Source: Cyanobacteria bacterium HKST-UBA02 (GTDB lineage: Bacteria; Cyanobacteriota; Vampirovibrionia; Obscuribacterales; Obscuribacteraceae). Taken from it: 39,940 nt of DNA. The notes beneath the pieces are model-generated. The model was not told the DNA's origin. It was given only the letters and a program-made list of their open reading frames with translations, and made no database searches. Position numbers and translations under genes: made by a program. The stretch spans positions 1 to 39,940 of the forward strand of contig JAGQHH010000038.1 of the NCBI GenBank assembly GCA_020431945.1, in the 5' to 3' direction. Shown here piece by piece: positions 25,444 to 33,170 of the stretch (positions are counted from its first letter, which is position 1; every line of letters begins with the position of its first letter).

Positions 25444-26305
25444 TCGCTGCCCTGTGCTTGAGGGTCTCCTCAGCCAGAGGATTGAACTCGAAACGCCCCT
25501 TCTCATTGCGGCTCACCCGCCCCCAGGGAACGCCGGGCTCATGATCGAAGACCACAAGCCAGTTCTCATCGGCAGCCTTTGAAAGCCATTCCGATTTGAC
25601 ATCGCAACTGGTGAGGGGGAAATGATCGTAGCCCATCACCCATGGTGGCTGCACATGACTGCGAGTCGGCATGATATCCGCGAAGAAAACGCCTTTCTCA
25701 CCAGCCGATTCGAAACAAACGATCTGGTGGTGGCTGGTATGACCGCCGGTGACCCTGGCGAAAACGCCGGGAACGATTTCAGTGTCGCCGTCGATCAGCT
25801 CCAGAACACCGTGCTCGAAAAGCGGCTCGATATCGTCCATCCGGTAGCTGGCCACCGCCCGGGCATTGCAGTTGTGGGCGAACTCCCATTCGCCTTTTTG
25901 AGCATAGTATTTCGCGTTGGGAAAAGATGGGACCAGCTTGCCATCCACAAGGCGAGTGGCGCCTCCGGCATGATCGAAATGAAGATGCGAGATGATCACG
26001 GCGTCGATATCGCTATTTTTCAAACCGAGCTCGGCAAGCATTTCACCGGTATCCACGAGGGTCTCCACGGCATAACGCTCTCTTTCCCTGGTACTCCAGC
26101 GGTCGCCCATACCGGTCTCCACCAGGACTCTCGCCCGGGGAGTCTCGATCAGGAGGAGATTGCAGTTGAGATGAACTCGATTATCCTGATCGGGCGGCGA
26201 GACTCTCTGCCAGAGGGTCTTGGGCACCACTCCGAACATCGCTCCGCCATCGAGGCCGAAACGACACTCCCTAATTATGGACAACTCGAAATCTCCGAAT
26301 TTCAC
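25436..26305 (-). CDS. MBL-fold metallo-hydrolase
   Basis: A 289-residue metallo-beta-lactamase-fold enzyme. The zinc motif SHLHFDHAGG (about 103-112) is followed by the later His in VTGGHTSHHQIV, the Asp in FFADIMPTRSH and the final His in VFDHEPGVPWG, so a two-metal site is complete. The arrangement resembles AHL-lactonase/quorum-quenching and related lactonase/thiolesterase relatives, but no substrate can be named. No signal peptide is seen. The start is GTG 26305 with AGGA 7 nt upstream. It overlaps the phosphatase 3' end by 8 nt (convergent) and precedes the YfhO stop by 38 nt. Confidence 0.85.
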   Translation of the reverse strand: MKFGDFELSIIRECRFGLDGGAMFGVVPKTLWQRVSPPDQDNRVHLNCNLLLIETPRARVLVETGMGDRWSTRERERYAVETLVDTGEMLAELGLKNSDIDAVIISHLHFDHAGGATRLVDGKLVPSFPNAKYYAQKGEWEFAHNCNARAVASYRMDDIEPLFEHGVLELIDGDTEIVPGVFARVTGGHTSHHQIVCFESAGEKGVFFADIMPTRSHVQPPWVMGYDHFPLTSCDVKSEWLSKAADENWLVVFDHEPGVPWGRVSRNEKGRFEFNPLAEETLKHRAAII

Positions 26306-26343
26306 GACCTCATCCTCTTTCGACTTCTATCTGAACTGTGATC

Positions 26344-28740
26344 TTAACTCATTTCAAGCTCTTTCCGGCTCCGGAAGTAAAGATAAGGAATGAGCAGAAG
26401 CCCCAGACCGGCAAGAGCCAGACCCAGATAAAAGCTGTCCGGATGATATTCGAAAACGACTTCATGATCCCCTGCCTGTGGAATCGCCACCGCTCTGGTG
26501 AATCCGTTGGCGGTGAGGATCCTTGCAGGCTCCCCGTCCAGACTCGCCCGCCAGCCGGGATAGTCCTGATCGGCAAGCACCAGAAAACCAGGGCTCTTTG
26601 TTTTTACCGCCAGGACAATCCGCTCCGCGGTCGACTCGGTCCACTCCACAGATCCTCTCATAGGTCCTCTTATAGCCTCTCCGCCTCCCTCTACAAGAGT
26701 AGCGGCATCCGGATCGAAACCGCTTGCCGGATCGAGGATCGCATCGATGACCTTGTTTCGCGACTCGATATCTTCTGCCGTCCCTGTAAAATAACAACGC
26801 TCTAGAGCCCCCCGGACCTCATAGAGCCTCAGGTTCATGGCTCTGTCCTCCGCCAGTAGATTGAAACTGCCGGGAGCAAGAAGGGGGACCGGAATATCTT
26901 TTTCAATGTGCCGGTAGATCTGAGTGAGCACATATCGGGTAGCGGTAAGCCGGCAGAAGCGGGCCAGGGGCAGGTCCGAAACAGGCTCGCTGCGCTCCTG
27001 GAGGCTCTGGCTCGACTTGAAATAGGACTCCAGGAAAGTATGGTAGTAGTCCCCGCGCATGGTGCCCTCGAATCCATAAGACGAAGGAACACCGAAATCG
27101 AGATTGGTATCGGACTTGAGGATCTGTCTGTTGTATTGATAGACACGATGGGTGGCGATTCGTTGATTGTCGCCAAGATATGAGGGCGGCACAGTGAGAC
27201 GCTCGAGAAAGAGATCGAGGATGCGGCTCCTGCCGTCATAGCCATTTTTGGAAAGAAACTGCATGGCAAAAGACGGCTGATTATAAAAATCTGCTGCCGC
27301 CCCGTCTCGCTCATGAAGAAAAGCGCTGGCAAGCAGGCTGAAAGCGAGACCGGCAGAAAGAATAAGACAAGCCAGTTCTTTCTTTATCAGTTTTTGTGCC
27401 GCACCGTATCCGATGACGGATATCAACAAGCCGACAAGTGATGAGATCAAGAGCGCCTGACAGAGTGCCTGCTCTACACCCTGCAACGCCAGGCAGCTTC
27501 CACCGGCAAGGAGCCAGAGTACCGCAGAGTATATGGAGCCTCTCTTTTGACTGACCGAAGAATCGGAATCGAAAGTGTAGAGACCCCGGGCGGCAAGCAC
27601 AGCCAGGCCGAGAGAGGGAATGAAAAGAAGTTTGACCGGGAAGCGCACGAATCCAAGTAACGGGAAAGCATCTACAAGTGCCGGCATGACCGGGGTCGAT
27701 TTGCCCAGGGCAGCCAGGAAACCGACTGCGGTCAGGAACAGAACAGGCAGCGCATATCGCCATCGGCGGTCGAGAGCGCCCCAGAAAGCCAGGGTAAGCA
27801 CCACCGGGCCCATATATGCACAGGAAAGATAGGGTACGGTGAGATCGCGGAGAAAGACATTTCGAAAAGCCGCTCCATGTAAACGCAGATCACCCATATA
27901 AGGACCAACCACCATGGTGAGCAGATCGTAGAACGAAGCGCTGTAATAGAAAACTTCTTTCGAGGTGAGCCCTACTGCCCGGCGGCTCACCGAAAGCCAC
28001 TCGGCAGTAGGGAGCAAGACCGGAAGAGCAAGCAGGACTCCAAGGACCACAGACCGAACCTGCCATATGAAAGAAGACGGGAAAAGATCGAGCTTCTCTT
28101 GCCGCCTCACAAAGATCGACACCAGGACAAAGAGACCGGCAAGCATGAGACCGGGGACGAAGATCTCGGGACGTCCCGAAGCGATCAACATGAAGGTCGA
28201 GAAGGCTCCACCGAGAGACAAAGAGAAAGAGCGTTCCGGCGCCGCCCCCTCGAGAGCTTTGATGAAAAAAAGAGAAAGAGGGATCCAGGCAGCCCCGGCT
28301 ACAAGTGTATGGTTGCTCGAAAGCGCGAACATATAGCCGCTCAGCCCATAAGCGAGGGCCCCGGTGACGGAGGGCAGGAGACTCCAGCGGAAGCTCCGCA
28401 GGAGAAGCAGCATACCCAGTCCGGCAAGAGCCTGATGCAACACCATATTCAGTGCAAGGGCCTGACTGAAGGGCATGATCGCAAAGAGCAATGTCGGCGG
28501 GTAGAGGAAGCTCGGAAAAGTCACCGCGATCTGGGGCATGCCGCAATAATTGAGCGGGTTCCAGAGGGGCAGGCTGCCCTGCTTCAGTGCTTCAACGATA
28601 AACCGGCAATGAGGCTCGAGGTAGAAAGAGGCATCGGTGTAATAGAAAGTCTGCGCCCCGGAAAGAAATGGCCAGTAGAAAATCAGCAGAACCAGCAAGA
28701 GTGATGCTGTGAACAGGGTGGCGCTATTCTTGACATTCAA
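26344..28740 (-). CDS. YfhO-family polytopic membrane protein
   Basis: A 798-residue protein with about 12 transmembrane segments in the first two thirds and an exterior domain near the C-terminus, closed by one more transmembrane segment. The N-terminal WPFLSGAQTFYYTDASFYLE and PLWNPLNYCGMPQ motifs and the C-terminal VLADQDYPGWRASLDGEPA followed by a final hydrophobic helix are hallmarks of the YfhO family. Members are linked to glycosylation of wall polymers (YfhO in lipoteichoic acid decoration). The start is TTG 28740 directly after the TAA of the TPR gene (TAATTG), with no ribosome-binding site of its own, so translation is likely coupled. Transfer of sugars from polyprenyl carriers is an inference. 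Confidence 0.88.
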   Translation of the reverse strand: MNVKNSATLFTASLLLVLLIFYWPFLSGAQTFYYTDASFYLEPHCRFIVEALKQGSLPLWNPLNYCGMPQIAVTFPSFLYPPTLLFAIMPFSQALALNMVLHQALAGLGMLLLLRSFRWSLLPSVTGALAYGLSGYMFALSSNHTLVAGAAWIPLSLFFIKALEGAAPERSFSLSLGGAFSTFMLIASGRPEIFVPGLMLAGLFVLVSIFVRRQEKLDLFPSSFIWQVRSVVLGVLLALPVLLPTAEWLSVSRRAVGLTSKEVFYYSASFYDLLTMVVGPYMGDLRLHGAAFRNVFLRDLTVPYLSCAYMGPVVLTLAFWGALDRRWRYALPVLFLTAVGFLAALGKSTPVMPALVDAFPLLGFVRFPVKLLFIPSLGLAVLAARGLYTFDSDSSVSQKRGSIYSAVLWLLAGGSCLALQGVEQALCQALLISSLVGLLISVIGYGAAQKLIKKELACLILSAGLAFSLLASAFLHERDGAAADFYNQPSFAMQFLSKNGYDGRSRILDLFLERLTVPPSYLGDNQRIATHRVYQYNRQILKSDTNLDFGVPSSYGFEGTMRGDYYHTFLESYFKSSQSLQERSEPVSDLPLARFCRLTATRYVLTQIYRHIEKDIPVPLLAPGSFNLLAEDRAMNLRLYEVRGALERCYFTGTAEDIESRNKVIDAILDPASGFDPDAATLVEGGGEAIRGPMRGSVEWTESTAERIVLAVKTKSPGFLVLADQDYPGWRASLDGEPARILTANGFTRAVAIPQAGDHEVVFEYHPDSFYLGLALAGLGLLLIPYLYFRSRKELEMS

Positions 28741-29487
28741 TTACTTGGGGCGCCCGAACATATAGATATCGACACCGAGCTTGAGGAGCTCCTGATGCAC
28801 CCGCTCTCGCATCGGTCCGTGCTCCGGCGAGGACTTATAGACTTTCATCCAGAGCTTGATCAGTCTCTCTCTGGTGAGCTCCTTGAGACGCTGGTCCTGG
28901 GCCGACTCATAGACATTGGTTAGGACATTTATCTCTTTAACCAGGGCTGGAATATTGGCCCTGAGGATCTCAGCCTGCCTGACCAGCCAGTCCGGCGCTC
29001 CGGGAAATTTCGCTGCCATCTCGTAATAGCGAGCTGCCGCCAGGTGGTCCCGGGCAAACATATATTGATTGAATCCAGCTATGAACGGCAGATACCAGTT
29101 GTCCGGGTCGGCTTCGATTCCCCTCTCGATGAGCTCGGCGGCCCGGCGAGGTCGCCCCTGATCCCCGCCGACGGTAAAAGCAGCGAACCAGTAGGCATTG
29201 AGAAAACGAGGATCGAGCCCGGTGACCAGATCGAGATAGCGATCCGCCTGAGCATAGTGGTCTTTATCTCGCGCCCTGCTGTCCCCGACATAGCCGATGA
29301 AAGCAAGCCAGTAACAATCAGCCAGGAGCTGGTCGAAACCAAGGGAGACCATCTTCACCGACTGCACCGAAGGAATGAAATCCGGACTCGAGGGATTACC
29401 GCCCTGAAGCGTGAGAAGTCTGGCATGGCTCAGATGGATAACCAGAGCCAGGGCGATAAAGCCCGCGACAGTCAGGATTCTCTTAAT
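28741..29487 (-). CDS. Membrane-anchored TPR-like protein, probable AUU start
   Basis: The frame from TAG 29499 onward is open and encodes an N-terminal membrane helix (RILTVAGFIALALVIHLSH). TPR-like helices follow, such as FLNAYWFAAFTVGG, RRAAELIERGIEADP and ARDHLAAARYYEMAAKFP. There is no ATG, GTG or TTG before GTG 29367, which lies after the helix. ATT at 29487 has AGGA exactly 7 nt upstream, 9 bp after the pilin stop. I therefore take ATT (as in infC) as the start, giving 248 residues; the safe minimum is 208 from GTG 29367. The protein lies between the pilin and YfhO genes and is likely an envelope scaffold. A sequencing error is an alternative explanation. Confidence 0.72.
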   Translation of the reverse strand: MKRILTVAGFIALALVIHLSHARLLTLQGGNPSSPDFIPSVQSVKMVSLGFDQLLADCYWLAFIGYVGDSRARDKDHYAQADRYLDLVTGLDPRFLNAYWFAAFTVGGDQGRPRRAAELIERGIEADPDNWYLPFIAGFNQYMFARDHLAAARYYEMAAKFPGAPDWLVRQAEILRANIPALVKEINVLTNVYESAQDQRLKELTRERLIKLWMKVYKSSPEHGPMRERVHQELLKLGVDIYMFGRPK

Positions 29488-29504
29488 TGTCTTGTCCTAG
29501 TTAT

Positions 29505-30023
29505 CTACTGGTTCGAGAGTACCAGGTAAGTGCCGGCTGCGGTACCGCCCAGGGGATTGCCGTCTTTGTTGGCGCCCCGGATGGCATAGCTGGTGCCGCC
29601 CACATTGCTGTACTCGATCTGTCCCTTGGTGCCGACCGCGCCGCCTGCCGTAGTGCGGGCAGCCTGAACATCGGAAACGCTTCCGGCCTTGGGAGCTTCC
29701 GGAGCGCCGGTGAAGGGATTGACCGGATAGTTTCCGCCGGTGGGCGAAGTCTGACTGCTATTGCCGCCAGGGAAATAGGACTTGTAAGAGGCGTCGGTGG
29801 CGCTAGACGGATAGGTGCCGGCAGCGTCCGTGGCGTAAGCCTCGGCAGCAATCTGGGCGGTACGCATATTGGCTTTCACCGATGCTTCCCGGGCCTTGTC
29901 CTGGGCGCCGATGAAGTTCGGGAGCGCGATTGCTGCCAGAATGCCGATGATAATCACTACTACTAAGAGCTCGATCAGGGTGAATCCTGATTGCGAGCGA
30001 ATTTTTCTCTTGTGCAATGCCAT
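29505..30023 (-). CDS. Type IV pilin / GspG-like pseudopilin
   Basis: A 172-residue prepilin. A short basic leader (MALHKRKIRSQSG) ends with the prepilin peptidase site SG-FTLIELL, where Phe+1 and Glu+5 are both present. The hydrophobic N-terminal helix (TLIELLVVVIIIGILAAIAL) then forms the pilus core. The rest is Gly/Ser/Thr-rich and resembles minor pilins and pseudopilins (GspG-like, with FIGAQDKAREASVKANMR). ATG 30023 has GAGGA 9 nt upstream. No other pilus assembly genes are in the window, so the machinery must be elsewhere. The pilin heads an operon with the TPR and YfhO genes. Confidence 0.88.
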   Translation of the reverse strand: MALHKRKIRSQSGFTLIELLVVVIIIGILAAIALPNFIGAQDKAREASVKANMRTAQIAAEAYATDAAGTYPSSATDASYKSYFPGGNSSQTSPTGGNYPVNPFTGAPEAPKAGSVSDVQAARTTAGGAVGTKGQIEYSNVGGTSYAIRGANKDGNPLGGTAAGTYLVLSNQ

Positions 30024-30236
30024 AACCAGTTCCTCACGATCCGGCAAAAGCGCTGCCGGTAAATAAAAACAACAAGCGACCTTTCAGGGTACCCAAGTAT
30101 TGCCCATAAGATTTCGGAAAATAACAAAGGTCCAAAGGAAAAAGCCGCCAAGGGCAGGTGCTTGACGACTTTACATTAATTTACAATCCCGGAATTGCTT
30201 CCAATAAATACGGGAATGTCTGTTTTTATCGAGACT

Positions 30237-30470
30237 CTAGACTGCCGAGAGCTCTTTGCCGTGCTTGTGACGATCGTGGGCGACGACGCGGCGGGGGCGG
30301 CGCAGGTGGTCCATGAAACGATGATGCGCCAGGGTATCGATCTGAGCTTGAGGAGTTTTGTCCGGAACAGACAGGACGAACTCGTCATTATTGGTGAGCT
30401 TTGGCTGTTTGTTATAACGACCGACCAGATAAAGGTAACCACCCCTGGTTGCATATACATAATGGATCAT
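30237..30470 (-). CDS. Small basic protein of unknown function (77 aa)
   Basis: A 77-residue protein, MIHYVYATRGGYLYLVGRYN at the N-terminus, with a Lys/Arg/His-rich C-terminus (DHLRRPRRVVAHDRHKHGKE). The plus-strand frame over the same region also stays open but its composition looks like a mirror of this one. An AGG-rich site (AAAGGCAGGCATCA) precedes the ATG. The alternating aromatic residues suggest beta-strands. No family is recognised. Confidence 0.55.
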   Translation of the reverse strand: MIHYVYATRGGYLYLVGRYNKQPKLTNNDEFVLSVPDKTPQAQIDTLAHHRFMDHLRRPRRVVAHDRHKHGKELSAV

Positions 30471-30696
30471 TGATGCCTGCCTTTCTAGATGTGTGCCGCC
30501 GGGATTCCAGATCGAACCGATTGACGACGTCCCTACTGTACAACAGCTAATGGTAGGAGCAATACCAGTGTTTCAAAGAGAAACATAATATTGTCTGAAC
30601 AATTGTCCTTAGCGATCTTTGTGAACGCCACTTAAGAATCACTGTTCATGCGGGATCCTGTTGTTTACACAAAAGTGGAAATTCAAGAGGAAAAGC

Positions 30697-30733
30697 GAAA
30701 ATAAAATTTTGCGCCCTCGCATTATAGGCGCAA
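30697..30733 (-). terminator. Intrinsic terminator of the LCP gene
   Basis: On the minus strand TTGCGCC (30727-30733) pairs with GGCGCAA (30709-30715) in a 7-bp stem with an 11-nt loop, followed by an A/T-rich run with TTTTATTTT. It lies 23 nt after the LCP stop and fits an end of that transcript. Confidence 0.7.
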
Positions 30734-30755
30734 TATATGCGCAGGTGACCCTTTT

Positions 30756-31970
30756 CTATTTCTCCCCGGCAATCAGCTCGGCCAGATCGTCTCCCATCAC
30801 CACCGTTACATAGCTGTCGATGTCGCCCACCGAGGCGTTTACCACCGATCCCACACCAGCGAGATCCGCTTTCACCAGGGCTGCATCCTCGGGATTGCCG
30901 CGCTGAGCGATGATCTCGGTGCTGGATGCGGCGGTCTTGCCCTTATCTTTCGCACTCTTCAGGCGAAGATTGCGATATCCCCGGTCGCGGAGATGCTTCA
31001 TGACCTTGCGTGCCAGCTGCCGGTCCGAGCTCTCGTTGACCAGAGAGACCACCAGGCGGCGGCGCTCGGATTCGACGAAAGAGGAGCCGAGCATCTTGGC
31101 TATGATCTTGCGTGTATCGCTTCGATCGACTTCCCAGTCGCCGGTCCCGGAAAAGCGTCCGGGCAACATGACCAGGGTCTGGTTCTCTTTCGGCACTGCC
31201 TTGACGAATGAGACCAGGCTGGCGAGCTTGCCAGGGTCGAGATCGGAGAGCATGAATCGATCGGCGATCTCGAGCAGTTGCGGTATATGCGTCCAGGATG
31301 CCGGCTGCATAGCCTTGTCCAGAACCGCCCGGATAAAGATCTCCTGGCGCTGCACCCGCCCTATATCGCCGAGACTATCATGGCGGAAACGAACGAATCC
31401 CATGGCCTGGGTGCCATCGAGAAGCTGAGAGCCCGGCTCGAGATCGATATTGAGGGCAGCGGAGCGATCGCGATAGCGCATCTTCTTGGGGACATCGACA
31501 GTGATACCACCCAGCTCATCAACTAAGTCCACGAGACCCCGGAGATTGAGCACTACATAATGATTGACCGGCAGACCGACAAGATCGCTTACAGTCCGGC
31601 AGGCCAGCTCCGGACCACCCAGAGCATTAGCGGCGTTGATCTTTTGTATACCGTGACCGGGTATGCGAGCCTGGGTGTCCCGGGGAATCGAGAGTACCGA
31701 AAGAGAGTTGCGATAGGGATCTAAGAGGGCGAGCATGATCGTGTCGGAGCGCCCGGTGAAGGCTTCCAGATCCTTGGTCTTATGCCTGCCGTGACCGTTA
31801 TAGACAACATCGGTCCCGAGCATGAGCACGGTCATCGGCTCGGTGAGCCCGCCCCAGCGAAGAGCCGGAGGAAGCAAGGCCGGGCGCAGAAAAAGGGTCG
31901 CTACATAGCCGACAATAATGCCGGTGAGAGCGCAAACCACAAAGAGCATTCCCCAGTTGCTGGCTTTCAA
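30756..31970 (-). CDS. LytR-CpsA-Psr (LCP) family protein
   Basis: A 404-residue membrane-anchored protein. A transmembrane helix at about 7-29 is followed by the LCP domain (about 47-235), with MLGTDVVYNGH, the Asp/Arg motif GRSDTIMLALLD, SIPRDTQARIPG and KINAANALGG, all residues that bind pyrophosphate lipids and metal. The C-terminal LytR_C domain (about 305-400) has VVSLVNESSDRQLARKV. LCP proteins attach glycopolymers to peptidoglycan. The start is TTG 31970; ATG 31949 is an alternative. A divergent GT9 gene begins next door. Confidence 0.93.
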   Translation of the reverse strand: MKASNWGMLFVVCALTGIIVGYVATLFLRPALLPPALRWGGLTEPMTVLMLGTDVVYNGHGRHKTKDLEAFTGRSDTIMLALLDPYRNSLSVLSIPRDTQARIPGHGIQKINAANALGGPELACRTVSDLVGLPVNHYVVLNLRGLVDLVDELGGITVDVPKKMRYRDRSAALNIDLEPGSQLLDGTQAMGFVRFRHDSLGDIGRVQRQEIFIRAVLDKAMQPASWTHIPQLLEIADRFMLSDLDPGKLASLVSFVKAVPKENQTLVMLPGRFSGTGDWEVDRSDTRKIIAKMLGSSFVESERRRLVVSLVNESSDRQLARKVMKHLRDRGYRNLRLKSAKDKGKTAASSTEIIAQRGNPEDAALVKADLAGVGSVVNASVGDIDSYVTVVMGDDLAELIAGEK

Positions 31971-31975
31971 GTCAA

Positions 31976-32005
31976 TTGATTCCGGTCCGGTCCTGGCATA
32001 TTATA
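31976..32005. promoter_or_regulatory. Divergent promoter with shared TATTATA core
   Basis: Plus strand: TTGATT (31976-31981), 17 bp, TATTAT (31999-32004), 7 nt before GTG 32012, implying a leaderless GT9 mRNA. Minus strand: TATAAT reads out of 32000-32005 toward the LCP gene, with a TTGTCA-like -35 at 19 bp. Confidence 0.55.
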
Positions 32006-32011
32006 CGTTTC

Positions 32012-33130
32012 GTGATTGAAGACCTGACAAGAAATTCACAAAGACGGCTCCCCCGGGAGGGCAGGCTCCTTGCCATCAATTTCGGCGGCATAGGCGACGA
32101 GATCCTCTTCCTGCCAACTCTATCCACCATCAGAAACGCACTTCCGGACTGGTCCATCACCCTCATGGTCGAGCCCCGCTCGGCATCGGTGGCTCAGGTC
32201 ACCGACCTGATCGACGAGGTCATCGCTTTCGACATCAAAAAGCGCCCTCTCTTTCCCGGGGACCTCAGAGAAGTCCTCTCTCTGATAAGAAGCGGCGGAT
32301 TCGACGTGGTGGTCTCGTCCGGCAGCTCGCCCCTGGTGAGCATGCTCCTTTTCCTTTCGGGAGTACCGGTCAGGATCGGCTACCGGACAGGTGCTCTATC
32401 CACTCTATTGCTTACCGATCCTGCCCCCCTCCATCGCGAGCAGTATGCCGGCCATATGTACCACAGCCTGGCCGGGCAACTGGTGAAGAGCTTCGGACTG
32501 CCGGAGGAGTCGGATTCGGCAAAAAATCCCCGGGCCCATCTCAATCAGGACTCCATTGCTTCCATGCAAGATCTTCTCGCCGGTCTCGGTATCGATGAAA
32601 GCAGATCCGGGGACTCTAAAATCGTCCTCTTCCACCCGGGCACCAGCCGCCTGGCGGTGGAGAAAGGAATCATCAAGACCTGGCCGGCCGGGTCCTGGGT
32701 CGAGCTTGCCGCCATGCTCGACAGTCTTGCCGGAGAATCGGGAGAGAAGCTCCAGATCGTTCTGGCCGGCGGTCCCGACGACGCCGAAGCCATAGAGCAG
32801 ATCACCAGAGAATCCAGCAAACAGATCATCTCCGCCTATGGTGGCACAAAAAGTCTCGCGGAGCTTGCCGCTCTTATTCATCTGAGCGACCTCATGGTCT
32901 GCGTCGACTCAGCGCCCATGCACCTGGCGGTTGCCCTGGGCAAGCCCCTGGTGGCTCTATTCGGTCCCACCAATCCCTATCTGCTCCTGCCGGACGATCC
33001 CCGCTTCAAATTCATCTGGGACAACAAGAACGCCCGACGAGAGATGTTCGACGGTCTTGGCGTCGATATCGCCCCTTCCACCGTCCTCAATACCATCAAA
33101 GCTCTTCTGGCTCAGCCGGCTCTTCTTTGA
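32012..33130 (+). CDS. Glycosyltransferase family 9 (heptosyltransferase-type)
   Basis: A 372-residue soluble glycosyltransferase of the GT-B fold. The N-terminal half has LLAINFGGIGDEILFLPTL and TLMVEPRSASV; the C-terminal half has VLFHPGTSRLAVEKGIIKTWP and LVVCVDSAPMHLAVALGKP-like text (read here as LMVCVDSAPMHLAVALGKPL), followed by LFGPTNP. These match the ADP-heptose:LPS heptosyltransferase family (GT9). The acceptor and sugar are not known. The start GTG 32012 is preferred because the promoter overlaps the only longer start (TTG 31976). It is convergent with the HD-GYP gene. Confidence 0.87.
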   Translation: MIEDLTRNSQRRLPREGRLLAINFGGIGDEILFLPTLSTIRNALPDWSITLMVEPRSASVAQVTDLIDEVIAFDIKKRPLFPGDLREVLSLIRSGGFDVVVSSGSSPLVSMLLFLSGVPVRIGYRTGALSTLLLTDPAPLHREQYAGHMYHSLAGQLVKSFGLPEESDSAKNPRAHLNQDSIASMQDLLAGLGIDESRSGDSKIVLFHPGTSRLAVEKGIIKTWPAGSWVELAAMLDSLAGESGEKLQIVLAGGPDDAEAIEQITRESSKQIISAYGGTKSLAELAALIHLSDLMVCVDSAPMHLAVALGKPLVALFGPTNPYLLLPDDPRFKFIWDNKNARREMFDGLGVDIAPSTVLNTIKALLAQPALL

Positions 33131-33142
33131 GGTCGGATTTTA

Positions 33143-33170
33143 GCTCAAGACTTTTTGCTCAAGACTTTTT
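33143..33170. repeat. 14-bp tandem duplication at the convergent gene ends
   Basis: GCTCAAGACTTTTT occurs twice in direct tandem (33143-33156 and 33157-33170), then a partial third copy GCTTGA. The repeat lies just past the GT9 stop and over the stop codon of the HD-GYP gene. Confidence 0.8.

Noticed and set aside
30195..30473. Plus-strand 92-codon frame
   Set aside because: The minus-strand 77-residue frame has a ribosome-binding site and a more protein-like composition; both cannot be real over the same bases.
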